Notes under the pieces: generated by a model
Told to the model about the DNA's origin: nothing
The model's database searches: none
The model's input: only the letters and a program-made list of their open reading frames with translations
Translations under genes and position numbers: made by a program
Shown: positions 1-13,164 of the stretch, one piece after another
How the letters are laid out: every line of letters begins with the position of its first letter
How positions within the stretch are numbered: position 1 is the stretch's first letter
From: Pseudoscleropodium purum
Taxonomy: Eukaryota > Streptophyta > Bryopsida > Hypnales > Brachytheciaceae
Assembly: GCA_963969395.1 (NCBI GenBank)
Contig: OZ017804.1
Coordinates: 15,872,001-15,936,000, forward strand
Direction: 5' to 3'
Length of the DNA stretch: 64,000 nucleotides

Positions 1-2400
1 AACTGAAAGGAAAGGGGGTTTAGAGTAGTGTAAGGATATCTTATAGAGAATAAAACCCTTAACCCCTTTGCATTAGAATGGACATTCTTGGGATGTGGGA
101 AAACCAAGATTTGTGGAATACCATATTTTTCAAATATTATAATTTCATATTTTCATTTATCAATAGGTTGGCTCCAAATTTCAACCATGAAAACTTCAAT
201 AATCAAGTAGTTTTCAAATTATTTCAAATTTTCTAATTCCAACAAAAAAAAGCTCTTTGCTTACAATATTCCCTTTGTGGCGCACAAGGATTAAAGGCCA
301 AACTTGCTCAAAGGGTGTAGTTCTAGGGTCAAACAAGAATTTCCTATAGTTCTTGGTTTTAAATGTTTTAGAGCTTGACTTAAAAATATGTAATTCCAAT
401 AATCTCATTTTTATTCCTTTTTATTTTTTTACTAACATACTATTATTGACATCTTCTTTTAAAGGTAGATTCTATTGTATGAACTTCTATTTGTCATTAC
501 ATAATAAGTACCATGTTTTGTTTGTTTCAAACTTTGTGGAACAAGTTAAGACACATTCAAGCTACATTCAATATTGAACTTCTAAATCCTAATTTTTGAA
601 TTTCTTTTATACACTTGTTATTCATATTTGTCAAAAAAAGGGTGTCATATGTCATTTTGTGATTGGTGCTTTTAAGGTTACGTAGACCATTCAAAATGTG
701 ATGCAGAAATTCAATTTCAACACTTTGTAGCCGAATTTGACCTTCATTTGAGGTAAGGTAAGTGAACCCATTATAGTCTCAAAGTTTTGGAATTGAAGAT
801 GAAAGGGTTGGAATTAGGTTGGAAAGTCACCATTTAATGAATTCAATGAGCACACTCAACCAAGCTCCTATATATGGAAAAAGGTTCATCCATTGTTGTA
901 GTGTACAATTTTGGCCAAAAATTTTTAAATGGTAATTTCTATGATACTTTGAAGGTAGCACCTAGAAAGCTTAAAATACACCACTTTTGAACTTCTCTAT
1001 CAAATTTCACTTAATGTAAGCTCAATTAATACACCAATTATATTATAATGTTTATCACTACCATCTCCAATTTTGCTAAAAATTTCATAGTATTTTATAT
1101 ATTTTTTAAATTACTATTATTTTTACAAAGATTTTATTTTAAATTATATAATTTTTATTTTAATGTTTTCAGTTTAAAAAAATAAAGTTAAATTTTGGAT
1201 ATATAATACTACATGTAAAAAAATATCAAAATTTTGAAAGTTTTATTTTAATATAGAAAAATAAATTAAAGAAGTTTGACCAAACAAAAATATAGAATGA
1301 CTTTGAAGGGTTTATTAACCAACATACCTTAAGTGTATATTTATTCAAGGTCCCACATTCAAGTCCTTTAATTAGAAGATATTTGGTAATTGTAATTGGT
1401 GTGAAGTACCTAAGAAAGTTATAGAGGGATATAGAGATATTAAATGAGGGATTTGAATGAATTGTTGACTAATTTTGATCACTCACCAATATACCATGAA
1501 AACTCTTTTTTGTCAATTGAACATGTTTCTCTACTGTAATGCTCACATCATAAGTAAACTACTAGGAGTTTGATACTAACCTTTACATTGTTATAAGGCT
1601 TTGTTTATCTTCCTCTTTTTCTCAAAAATATGCATAATTTCAACATAAATCAAAACATATTCAACTATAAATATCTTTCGTTGGTTTGATACATTTGGCA
1701 TATATATATTTTCAAAATGAATATTTATAGTTGTAGGAAACTTGACAAAAATAAATTCTAAAAATAAATGCCAGTTTCTATAGAAAATCATTTTCTAATT
1801 TACTTTTGTAAGGAAAAAAATATTAGAGAATATTTTTATTTTAAAAATTTTGAAATTTTGAAATTTTTTTGAAATTGTAAAATTACAATGGATAAATTTA
1901 TGAGTTTAGAATGTTGGAAGTTTGTACATTAAATTTAAAAAAAATTTCACTTGAAATTTCAAAATTAACGAGTTAATTGAATTGCATCGTTAAATTTATA
2001 AAAAATATAATATGCTTGAATATTATTAATTAAATTAAATTAAAATGAATAGTCTTTACCACCAAATTAGCACAATTCTATAAAGAAAAATATCTTTAAA
2101 ATTTCAAAACTTTCAAAACTATGTAGTTTTATAAAATTATAAAATTATAAAATGAATTACATAACTATTACAAATGCATATTATTTAGATTTTGGATGAA
2201 GGTTCTTGTTTCACTTTGGGACTATTTGGGCAACAAAATTAAACTTTTTAATAAATTTATAATATTATAAATAAATATAATTTAAATTTCTATTGTCTTC
2301 TCTTACATTTTTCTACATTCAATTATTTTATTTTTATTTTGTTCATCCATTCTAGAGCAACAAGGTAATCCATTTTGTTCAAACCTATCCATCCCAATAT
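1..2400. other. AT-rich intergenic sequence, no gene seen
   Basis: No ORF here has protein-like composition. A stretch near 690-760 (the part with GATGCAGAAATTCAATTTC) resembles one near 16890-16950, so at least part is dispersed repeat. TTAA followed by CCCCTTTGC at 59-66 could be one end of a TTAA-flanked element, but no partner end is visible in the window. Confidence 0.6.
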
Positions 2401-2647
2401 AAGGTAGGGTGCTCTAAAAGTGACTTTTAATACCTCGGTACATTTCAAGAGGAAGTCACTTTTAGTGACCACTATGTTTCAACTTCAAGAATTCGGAACT
2501 AATTCTATGAAGGTTCCAAAAATATGAAATGACTAGGATTAGATGTCAATTCTATTTTTCTTCCTAGAAATTATTTCAAGGAGTTTAGCTTCCCTCCAAA
2601 TGCAATAAACTCTTAAAAAGTTGCTTCAAAAGCAAACTCTCTTACTT
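2401..2647. mobile_element. Small AAGGTA-ended repeat element (family E), diverged copy
   Basis: The left end reads AAGGTAGGGTGCTCTAAAAG and the right end, reverse-complemented, AAGTAAGAGAGTTTGC, a rough terminal inverted repeat. The interior (AACTAATTCTATGAAGGTTCC, then the AAAATATGAAA block) matches the copies at 30777-31106 and 33950-34372 in the same order. No coding capacity. A target duplication is not evident. Confidence 0.5.
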
Positions 2648-3197
2648 GTCCAACTTCAAGATATATATTCTATAGATGTAATTATTAATAAGTATCATTG
2701 GTAAGATTGAATCTACGTCAGTTGTTAACCTTGTGTATGTTTGTTATACTATTTTCCAGACAACCTGAAAAGTGATTTCCAATGGAGTCATGAAGATATT
2801 TATATATATTAACATAGAAAAAACATATAAAACTTGATACCAAATGTAGATGAAAATACATATATTCATTCAAAAAGTATATAAATTCATCTATAATAGA
2901 TTGATGTTGTACCTAAATTTTGTAGTGATTAAACAATTTCATCCATTGAAAATAGAAAATCTATCATCAAATATTCCCTAAAATAATTGAATACTGTTTG
3001 AGCAATAAATTATCTAGCAGACAACATAAATTAGTGCATATTGCAATTTCCTTTTCAAATGAATACATGTACGGAATAATGGTATGACCATTAAACAGGT
3101 CTTCATGAATTCATAAGATTATTTTCATTAGAGATAATATTGATAGTTGCATTTAATATCCTTTTAATATGCATTTGTATACAAATCCAATTATTAA

Positions 3198-4078
3198 CCT
3201 CTAAAGTTTCAAGGCTCTTTTTCATCAAAAATCACTCAAAATTGCCATTTCTATTGCAAAGAGCAAAAAACTTTATAAATTGTTTTTTCTTGCATATCTA
3301 ACCATCTTGCACTAAAATAGTAGAAGAATGTAGGAAAGAAATCTCAAAAACTTTCACCTTGTAGATTGCAAGATATTTGTGTTTAAATCAAAGAAAGTAG
3401 ATTTTTGAGTATATTCTTTGATTAGATTATTGAATTCAAATTTTCTTAATTTAAAATTTTTGCTCTAAAAGTTTAGGTTTGAAAAATCTATATATTGAAG
3501 ATTTGAGTTGAAAATCTAGGGATTAAAAATAAATAAATGATTTTTATTCTTTAGAAAATTATAAAGTAGAAATTGGTACAAGATTATATGAAAAAATAAA
3601 TTGTTAATAGCTCTAAGATAGAATCAAAATACACTAATTCCAATGGTGAGACTATTCTACCAAGTATATTTAACCTTTTAGAACTTTTTTTTTAATTGTA
3701 AAAATTGAGTTCAAAAACAAATCTAGTACGTTATTTTTTCAAGAAGTTCCTATAAATGCCTGCAAAACAAGAAGCTCCATAACTTTCACATAACTAATCT
3801 AAATAGAATGAATTAAATATTTCCATATAGATATTTTGATATGATATTTTTATGATATATGAAAAAAATTAATTGATTTCAAAATTTTGAGGATTTTTTT
3901 AGTTGCCCATTCTCTGCATTTTGAGCTTATTGTAGCATATCCCTAGCACCAATTGAAATAAAGTTTATATATTCCCATAAAGCTAATGTGATTTTATATA
4001 TTTTTTTAAGTTAAAAAAACGACATTAAAAATTGAGGTTGCAGGAACCTACCCCAAATTGATTTTATTTCCTATAGGA
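3198..4078 (+). mobile_element. TTAA-flanked CCYCTAAAG element (family B), degraded right end
   Basis: TTAA at 3194-3197 is followed by CCTCTAAAGTTTCAAGG, the left terminus seen at 57128. The interior follows the 57128-57955 copy in order: the 'ATCACTCAAAATTGCCATTTCTA' type block, a 'CTCTAAGATAGAATCAAA' block, 'CCAATGGTGAGACTATTCTA', 'TCCATAACTTTCACATAACT' and 'AAAAATTGAGGTTGCAGGAA'. The right end is decayed near CCTATAGGAAC, so the boundary is approximate. No ORF of note; non-autonomous. Confidence 0.6.
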
Positions 4079-7000
4079 ACAATGAAAATTTAGAGGAAAA
4101 AGTGTCTAATTTCTATTGGACCTTCTAGAGGGTTGAAAAATAGTTTTAAGTTCTCATTGTATGAATTTTTGGACATATTATGAATAAATATGAATTTGAA
4201 GGTGCTGAAATTAGGTATACTTAAAATCAACACTAAGCTTGTATGAGTAGAGGTTGTAAGTCTTAGACATGAATAGATAGGGATTTAGTTCTAGAAATGA
4301 GTCACAATTAGGTAAAATTCTCTTATTTCATATTATATTGGTGTACTATACTAGACTATTACTTCGTATAAGTTGGTGTGTTGTACCAAGCTAATACTTC
4401 TAAATGATGCATCCATAATAACATGGTCAATTTAGAAGAGTATATCAATACTATCAAAGATACAATAACCCAATGTAATACAAGAATAAATTTGCACAAT
4501 ACCTATCAATCAATAAACCTTATAACTATTCTTGAAGACCAAAAACCATTTGAGCAATACTTATCAACTAATAAACTCCATAACTATCCTAGTTTCCTAA
4601 CAACTTGGAGTAGCTTTCTACCTAATAATTAATTAAAGTGAAAAAATATTTAAGCAATCCAAAAATTAATATGTTAGAATTAGATTGTTTTAAAATATAA
4701 TTAAAATAAGTTAAACATTCATCAAAGTTGTTCTTACAATTTTTGGATGGTTGTTGCTACTTTCATCTAAGGGAAAGTATATTTACATGAACCCTTGTCT
4801 TGACCTCCAAACCCTAAACTTTCTACATTGTGTGTCAAGGTTTTGTTAAGTCTTGGGGGTTATTGCATGTAAGAGAAGAGATTTTTTTTGTGAGAGATTG
4901 TTCTTTAGAATGGTCAAAATCGCAAGGCAAAAAAATTTGCAATGCATGTTTATAATTATTGACAAAAAAAATGCAAGATTATGTGGAGTGAGTTGAATTT
5001 CTATAAATTAGGCAATCCTTGTATATATTTGGAGGGGAGTGGGAGGCAAACTAGCTTAGTAATTTTCCAAAAATTTAGGCACCTTTTTATTATTTATTTT
5101 TTGACTAAGCTACTAAGAAGCTATAGTATTAAGAAGATCAAATCTAAGAGTGTGCAATATCTATCATTATTCTCCAAAACCAATTGTTCAAGAAGATAAG
5201 AGTTTATCACATAGAGAACTCAAAAGGTGTTTTATTAATTCAAAAATATCCTGGTGTAATACAAAGCTTAATGAGAATGCTCCAAGACTTGTGCTTGCAA
5301 GATTGAAGTTTCCTTGCATCTTGCCTTCAATATATTCTATCACTGCAACTTTAAGTTTCTTTAAAGAAAATTAGGAATCTCTAAGAAACATTAAAAAATC
5401 CTAAGGGTTACTAGTAGTTTCAAAAAGTCACATATTTAGTTTAGAAGAGTCACTTGAAGGTTTCAAATAGCTTTGCAAATATTATAGGGGTCCCCTACAA
5501 CATTAGGTGGATATATCTATCATTGAAAAAAGGTTTGACTTCTATAAAGTTCAATAAAGGTTGAGAGAAGTTATTTAAGTTGTTAAAGGGTGAATATCAT
5601 TTATAAATACTAAATGTAATTCAATAGTCCAACATACTTTAATTGTTTTATATTACATTTTGTTTCTTCTAGTTTACATTTATTTATTTATTTTTGATGG
5701 CTATTAGGAGAACAAAATAATGTTTTTCTTACCCATTAAGTTGTGATAATGATAGATGATGTAATTATAACATTTTTGAATATGAAGGTTGTTTGGTTCT
5801 TCTGCAATGGTACTAAACAAAGATTAATTCCATGTATAATAACCTATAATTTTTGGGCAAGCTTAAATTCAATAATTTCAATTGTAAATGGAGCCAAAAT
5901 GCATAGAAAGAAAATAATTCTTAACCTTGAAGTTCAAGAATGTCATGATATAAAACAATTAACCCTTAAAGTAGCAAGGGTATTTTTCAAGAGAAATGAT
6001 TAGAAACTACCACTTTTAGTGCATTGCCCAAAATTTGAAATAATGACTATTTTCTGGAATGTTGACTATATAAAAGTGTAGTAGGCTATTGTAACAATGC
6101 GTAGAAAAAAATTTCAAACCATTTGATAGCATGGATCAAAAGTTTCTAATGTTCAAAGTGAGAAAAAATAACTTCTTTTCATTCTTGCAAAAGAAGGTTC
6201 ATCAAACTTCAAATCCACTTGCAAAAAAATTTTGATGTAAAATTGAGCTTCTATAGAATGAAGTATTATATCTTGTTAGGTACACACACACAAAATTCAA
6301 AAGCAATCAAAGGGTCTATTATAATCTAAATCAACTACAATACACTAGAAGGTCAAATAAACTAAAAACATACTAGTCATTTTTTGATCATTTCTTGTTT
6401 AGTAAGTATTTTTTTGTTTGAAAGCCAAACAAGGAAAATTGAAGATGAACATTCAAATTAGATGTAAAAATTTTAAAGAATTTTGCAAGTAAAGATTCTA
6501 AGATAGTAGTGTTAAATTTGTAATTAGTCAATTTTGTTTATTTTTCTAACTTGCCTAGCAGGGTTAGTAGAGTTTGACTCCTATTGGAATGAGATTTTCG
6601 CACAATTTTTTTTTGATAATTGCATATTGTATCATATTAGTTACATTATTCAAGCCAAACTTTAAAAGTAGATGAAGAATTTTATAAAAGATGCCAAAAA
6701 ATCTCAAACTTCTTAGACTTTCCAAATAGCATAACTTTTGATGCAAGCATCCAAATGGGATTTTTTTTCATTCTCACAAAGGAATTGAAGGTCTCCATCA
6801 TTTTTTAAATTTAAAAAAATTTGTTCATTTCTTACTTCATTATCACCATCTTGAATTCCAATTGAATATTCGTTGAACAAATATTTGGTCTTTTAGAAGA
6901 TAAAGTTATTGTATCTTTTTAAAACCACCCTCTATAAATTCGTGTATAAAATCTATTGCTTCTATTTATGAGAATCTAAAGATGCTTTTGATTACAATTA

Positions 7001-8015
7001 TTTTCATTAGTTTGAAATTTTATAATTTGTTTGTATATAATGTCCAAAAAGTGCAGAAAAGAAGAATTTAGAATGTTTTTTTGACTTCTTGCAAGATCCA
7101 AAAAAATGGGCAATTTTTTATATAGTAAAAATAGTAATCAATTTTGTATTTTATATACATATAACTTTGTTTACCAATGAGGTCAGGGATCCCTTTGTAT
7201 CCTTGGAAAGTAGCCCCTACAATGAATATAATTGTTGTATATAGCTCTTCAACTAATCCCAATCCTTGAATTAAATAATAAGTCCTTCCCAAGCATATGG
7301 CAAAGCATTATACCTTTTCAACAAAGGGAGGACTAGTGCTTGGTTATACAATGTTATGCATTTACTTAGTTGTATACTAAATAGTGAAATTAGGTTGCTT
7401 CAATAATGAGATTACCTTCCCGTGAGAATGTTACTTTTATAAGTCATCAAAGTCAACAAATATTTCTATAGATATTTCCATTTTTACATATCGAGATTCA
7501 TGAGTTCCAATTCCAACAATACCTAATTCAAAAGTAGAACATTCTTGTACAATAACAATACATATTTATATAGTGTCTAATGTTGAGAAATTAGTGTTGG
7601 GCAACCTAATTCATTAAGGTAATTACATCTAAAATCACACAAATAAGCAATTCATTATGGTTCCCACTATTATATTGAATTTTTTTGTAAGGTCTTGTTG
7701 GTAGTCAAAAGGAGATTCTAGATTCTCTTAGAATGCATTTTTTGAATACCATATGAATAAACTACTACTTTTCAAAATGTCAAAAATAGGTGTTTCCAAA
7801 AACAATAATAGACTCTCATGAATAATAAGAGTACATTTTAGGCAAGAATTGGTAGTGGTTGATTTTGGAAAGCGGTCAAAATTAGGTGCAATGATCTTAA
7901 AGCATCACCACCAATATCACTCAATTTGACCTTGGCATCAAGAAGTGGCAAGGCACTTATTGCTTCATGAAATGTGACAGTGCACTCAAGACCCAATGCT
8001 TTGCACCAACCACCC
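4079..8015. other. AT-rich intergenic sequence with repeat fragments
   Basis: No gene is supported. TTAACCCTTAAAGTAGCAAGGG at about 5959 looks like another left end of the TTAA/CCCC family (family B), whose right end I cannot place. Short ORFs here have no recognisable domain. Positions about 7190-7380 belong to dispersed family D (separate entry). Confidence 0.55.
7190..7380 (-). repeat. Dispersed repeat family D, copy 1
   Basis: On the minus strand the conceptual reading contains GRTYYLIQGLGLVEE, which parallels GRTNKLIQVLGLVEE in the copy near 28790-28980. At DNA level the AGTCCTTCCCAARCAT and GCTTGGTTAT-type blocks recur in the same order. It may be a decayed coding repeat or simply a non-coding repeat; the family is not identified. 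Confidence 0.45.
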
Positions 8016-8019
8016 TTAA

Positions 8020-8281
8020 CCCCTCAACGCCCTTGCCTTTTCAACGTATTTGAGATGCTATTGTAGTCAAGGTGATGATGCAACAATTTATGGAACTTGT
8101 GTAAATTTGTTGCCCATTTCACCGCTAATTTCAATAGCCACTTCAATTGCGCACCAAATCAGCGCTTTACTGACAAATTTCACCGTTCCGATTTTCTTTT
8201 TACAACATTTGAACGTCACTAAGTTCCTCAGACACCTACCTCGGCAACAATGTTTTTTTTTGCTGCAAGGACACTAAGGGG
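8020..8281. mobile_element. 262-bp TTAA-flanked MITE (piggyBac-like ends)
   Basis: TTAA at 8016-8019 and at 8282-8285 bracket an element that begins CCCCTCAACGCCCTTGCC and ends, reverse-complemented, CCCCTTAGTGTCCTTGCA. Over about 17 bases the two ends differ only by transitions. TTAA duplications with C-rich termini are typical of piggyBac-type transposition in general. The interior has no transposase and is more GC-rich than its flanks, suggesting a fairly recent insertion. Confidence 0.65.
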
Positions 8282-8285
8282 TTAA

Positions 8286-9351
8286 AGTCCTTGTTGAAGT
8301 TCTCCCCTTTCTCCTCACACCTCTCACTAGCCTCCATGTCTTCCAATAAGGCTACAATCAAAGTTGACCCAGTTGACATGAGTGTAAAATTGCCCATTAC
8401 AAAGGCCCTCCATTCCAAGCACATGTGGGGAGTGACTTAAGGAACAGCACAACTTATACCGTGAGTGAGTGCTATCTTAGTGCGGAGCCTTTCTTCTCTG
8501 GACAAGCACAGCAAGCCTGGAGTGGCGTTGCCGAGTCCGGTGCAGAGGCCTGGTGGCGATGCTCTTATTTAGTGTACTGCTGCAGTTATACCTTAGCGTG
8601 TGCCTCCCTCGCACACAGTGGATTGCAGTGTGTCTGACTTTTTTTTAATATTTCGTTTATTTAAAAAAAAGAGAATACCGGCTCCATAGTCCATACCAGT
8701 ATATATGTCCCAACTTGGTATGACTTGCATGTCTCTCTCTCAAGTTAGAAATGCCGCTCCCGCCCGACACGGATTTGATTACAAGGCAGGTGCATTGGCT
8801 GTTGGCCATGGAAGCCGCGGCTTCTTCCTCAATTCGGAAGTGCGGGCATGTGCAGCTTCCTGACTGTGCAAGATTCTCTTGCACTTGCCTCGGTCTCTTC
8901 TTGATGAGCCAGGCGTTTTTGTTTTCGTGATGGCAAGCAATATGCGTTCAACGACAGCAGAAGTATTCAACCGCTCCTGAGTGTGGTGCAGAAATGACAC
9001 TCCCTATTATTATACAATTTTGTTTGTTGGCAACTGCAGAAGCTAGCATGCAAGCAAGAGGCTGGACAGAAGCTAAGCTAGCAGTCTAGCTAGCTAGTAC
9101 CCAAGGGTGGATGTGGCCAGGGCAGGGACTCGATCAGGGAGTGGCCGGGTCTGTCTGAGACGTTTGGGACAAATTAGATGTAAGCTTATTATAACATGGA
9201 CGTTTGAAAACTTCCACGATGGACAACTCACCACCCACTCTGAGATAGATCAGACTGCAAGTCAATCATCACAGACACAAACTCCGAGGAGAGCTTCCTG
9301 AATTCCCACGCCCACGTACAGTGAGTGAGTGAGTTGAGTGCAGTGCAGTGA
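8286..9351. other. GC-richer spacer, no supported gene
   Basis: Composition changes sharply from the AT-rich left flank. Short ORFs occur on both strands but none has a coherent domain or start context. CTAGCTAGCTAG-type runs lie near 9075-9100 and GAGTGAGT repeats near 9320-9360. It could be a decayed gene or transposon; I cannot assign it. Confidence 0.5.
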
Positions 9352-10056
9352 GTGAGTGAGAATGGCACCTGCTCTTGACCACCGGGAGACCTTCGTCTTG
9401 TGAGTGGGGTGCTGTAAAAATTGTGTGAATTTTTAACATATCTATTGACCGATCGACAGAGAGCTAATCGCAACAATAAACGGCAACACAAGGACAGAAA
9501 AGCAACGGAGCGTGAACAACTCAAGTGAGAATCGGTCCTGTTCTTGGCCGGAGACGTTCGTTTTGTGAGTGGGTTGCTGTAAAAAATTGTGAGAATTTTT
9601 AACATATCCATTGACCAGATGGCGAGCTAATCGCAACAATAAACGGCAACACAAGGACAGAAAAAAACAACGCAGCGTGAACAACTCAAGTGAGAATCGG
9701 TCCTGTTCTTGGCCGGAGACGTTCATTTTGTGAGTAGGTTGGTGTAAAAAATTGTGTGAATTTTTAACATATCCATTGACCAGACGGAGATCTAATTGCA
9801 ACAAAAATGGCAACCCAAGGACAGAAAAAGAGGCAGCTGGACCGTGCATACATCACCTGCTTGAACAACAACTCAATTGAGAATGTCCTGTTCTTGACCA
9901 GTGGGAGACTTTCATTTTGTGGGTTGTTGTAAAAATAGCGTGAATTTAACATATCCATTGACCGGATGGACAGCTAATTGCAACAAAAACGTCAACCCAA
10001 GGACAGAAAAAACACAGCTGGACTGTGCATATATCACCTGCTTGAACACAACTCAA
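9352..10056. repeat. Tandem array, about four units of 165-182 bp
   Basis: The phrase AACATATCYATTGACC recurs at 9435, 9601, 9766 and 9948. Between these each unit repeats a GCTAATYGCAACAA block, a CAASACAAGGACAGAAAA block, a GTGAACAACTCAAGTGAGAA block and TTGTGAGTGGGTTGCTGTAA. Units 2 and 3 are the most alike and the last has extra sequence. The minus-strand ORFs across this array are produced by the repeat and are not genes. Confidence 0.85.
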
Positions 10057-12188
10057 GCTGGCCATGCATTTCAAACACGCCAGAGTTTACTTAATAGTCT
10101 CTCAATTTTCTGACATTCAACCAGAGCCGTGTGTGCAGTCAATTTTCCTATTACGAGAAAAAAACGACTTGAGTTCAAGCCATTTAGGAAGTGGCGAAGG
10201 AAGGAAGGAATGTGTACTTGTGTTGTTGTTGCTGCGCCTGTGGCTTCTATTGTCTTATGTCAAGCGCGGCTTGCAGCTTCAGTGGTTGCTGCAACCACGA
10301 GTTAATAGTTTGTGATGGGGCCTCTGTACTGCTGCTGGCCACAATGTCGACCGAATAAATTTAATTTATTCCCAAGAGACCAGGAGGACAGGGCTGGGAC
10401 ATTGCTCATTGGGACGTTGTCGCCCAGTTAGGTAATGGAGACTCGCACATAAGTCAAGCGAAAGCTTTCTTTCGGGCTCAGAATTGCATAGGCTCAGATT
10501 TTTGCACGGCAGAGACGGTCGGCCTTTCCAGGGACACAAACACCCAGCTGGCTTATGGCATATTGAAGTCATGAATTTGACATTGGCCAATTTTCGATTT
10601 CCATTTTGATTTTCTTCTTCTTCTTCTTCTCTTTCTCTAAAACAACAAAACAACAACAACAATAAGTTTAGTACGTCAAAGAAAACCCAAAAACTGACTG
10701 TATGAGAATGAAAACTGATTGATTGCCGGTGTGTCAACCTGCTTGGTGGTGGATTGATTGGTCAGATGATTCCAGCGATTGCAGTCTTCCAACTCCGTAC
10801 TCTTACACTCACACCCCTCGTTGATCTTCTTCTATATCTTACCACCTGGAGCTGCCAACTATTTCACAATGACAACAGTTTGAATCTATGACAAGTGTGC
10901 TACAATCACAATCAATCAATGATAGTGCAACAAGGCATGCATGCAACACCATTTTTAGAATTTCAATTTTGAGAATGTAGTTTTAATTTTTTTTAATTTA
11001 GAAGAAGAAGGTCTTTGTAATGAAGAAAAAATCCAAATAAGGTGGAGTGCAGGAAAAATAGAACAGTCTGCAGGACAAGCGTGGGTGGAAGGAAAGAAGG
11101 AAGGTGGGAAGTTCGAGGCTCTCTCACTTGATATCTATCTATCTCTCTATCATAGCTAGAAGTGAGTGGCCTGGCCCTATAATTGATTGAGTGCAAATCA
11201 GTATGAAACTCCAATTTGGAGTTTTGTCTTCAGTTCACCTAAACTTTCCCCTTCAGGCCACCAATGTTCCACGGTACGAATACAATTTGGTCGAAGAAGA
11301 AAAAAGTAGAAGAAGAAGAAGCATGATATAAGGTGAGGGAAGGGATGCCCAAACAACAACCTGATTATTATTGTGGGAGTGTGCCAACATGCTTGGAGAC
11401 ATTGATTGATTGATAGTGGAAGGGGATGACTCACACAAGCGTTTTTGGAATTGATGTCGTCGGCATCGTCAGACCGTGGCTATGAAGGAGAAGAAGAAGA
11501 AGAAATTAATCATATATTGAACCTGTGGAATGAATTTCTTGGAGCTTCCATTCAGGTTGAGCAGCATATATGAGGAGTGAGGAGGAGGAGGAGGAGGCTG
11601 TGATGAATTGAATTTTGTCATGTGCAGTTGTCACGAAATAAATGACCACGCAGCAGCATGGACTATGAATGGGGCAACTTCATTGAATGCTTGCATGCAG
11701 TTCCAATGTTGTCATTCAAGGTGTGTCTTCAATCTTGGAAGTTAATATATGAATGTTCACTTAAAGGTACACAAGCTTATTACCACCGTGATTAGCAATC
11801 TGAATATCTTTGGGCCAAGTCCAAGAGAGAGGGAGGGGCACATTGATCTTTGAGAGGTGTGCTTGTTTCATGAATCAAACCTATGTAGAATTGTAATTTT
11901 TCGATAAAAATGGTGATTTTTGTGAATTTCAGAAGTGGTCTATTCTAAAATTACAAAACTATCTATAGAATGGAACTATAAACGTCCCATAAATAGCTCA
12001 TAATTGCCCTTTCTATATTTCTAATGGCACTTAGTATTTATCGATAAAGGATTGATATGCTATCCCTTGTTGGCATTAGTGCACTGATTTGTCAAAAAAT
12101 GAATAGATTTGGATGAATTTTGTAGGAGAATTAGGGTCCAAGGTAGGATGACAGAATTAGGTAGTTGGCAAAAGTGGGCCAATCTACC
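10057..12188. other. GC-richer spacer with GAA/CTT microsatellites
   Basis: Short runs of CTTCTTCTTCTT (about 10612-10630), GAAGAAGAAG (about 11300-11320 and 11490-11505) and GAGGAGGAGG (about 11580-11600) punctuate sequence with no supported coding exon. The longest ORF (10366-10737 minus) overlaps the CTT run and has low-complexity translation. Confidence 0.5.
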
Positions 12189-12192
12189 TTAA

Positions 12193-13100
12193 CCCCTAAA
12201 GTTGGAGACTATATTTTCACCAAAAACGCTCTAAAATTGTCATCTCTAATATAAGCACCAAATTTTAGATGAAATTTTTTTGAACACATGTAACTATAGG
12301 ATCTTGTAGTAAACTAGTTTGAAAAGATGTTAGTGAAAAAAATTTCAGAATTTTCTAGTGTGTAGATTACAAGATATTAACATTTCAAGTGACAAAAATC
12401 ATTTTTCTAGCCCTATGAAAATACGGGCAACTGCACTTCACAAGGTCACATTTGTATGAAAAAATGTCCACAATGGTGTTTATTCTTTTTTCAAGGCAAG
12501 TTGGCTACATGCTTGAAAATTTTAGATCATTTGGAATTGCACAACATATAGGAAAAAAATAGTAAGCAGAAAAAAATATGAAATGATTCAAAACACTAAA
12601 TTCTTAAGAATTCAATTATAAAATTGATAAAAACCAATCCCAATGGTGGAAATGTAGTAATAAAAAATCTACATCACATGTTTTATTTCTTCCAAAAAAT
12701 ATTAAAAATTGAGTTATATAAAGGACTCCAAAGTTTATTTTTGAATAGGGAATCCATAACTACCTGCAAACTAGAACACCTCATAACTTTCATCTCATAA
12801 ATCAAAATGGAATGGTTCAAAGCTTTCTATGCATGTATAAATTTAAAAAAATAATTTCAAATTTTTTATTTTTGAAAAAAGTGATTTAAAAAAAAAAATT
12901 GGACTATCCATCAAACATTGAAAATTACGTATCATGTAATAATTTTTAATTTTGTAGTCAAAAGTTATAAAAAGTGTTGGGCCTTAAAGCTACTCCTTGG
13001 GCATATTTTCTATGAAAAGAAAAGAAATAAAAACTCCATTTGTAGTGACTGCCCAAAATTGCTATGTTGCCAAAAAAAATGCAGTTTTGACCTTTAGAGG
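12193..13100 (+). mobile_element. 908-bp TTAA-flanked CCCCTAAAG element (family A)
   Basis: TTAA at 12189-12192 precedes CCCCTAAAGTTGGAG. The right end CCTTTAGAGG at 13091-13100 is followed by TTCA, one base from TTAA. The interior is shared with 15430-15901 in the same orientation and, inverted, with 18875-19736 and 27495-28277. Diagnostic blocks are CCAATGGTGGAAATGTAGTA, AAAGGACTCCAAAGTTTATT and CATAACTTTCATCTCATAAA. No ORF. Confidence 0.65.
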
Positions 13101-13164
13101 TTCATTGTTCTTTCTTAGTAAAGGGAAAAAAACAATAGATCATAGGCAACTTAAGAGGTATAGT

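Noticed and set aside
9228..9849. Minus-strand ORFs of 127 and 135 codons
   Set aside because: Both are translations of the 165-bp tandem array, repeating the same peptide phrase; no start context or domain.
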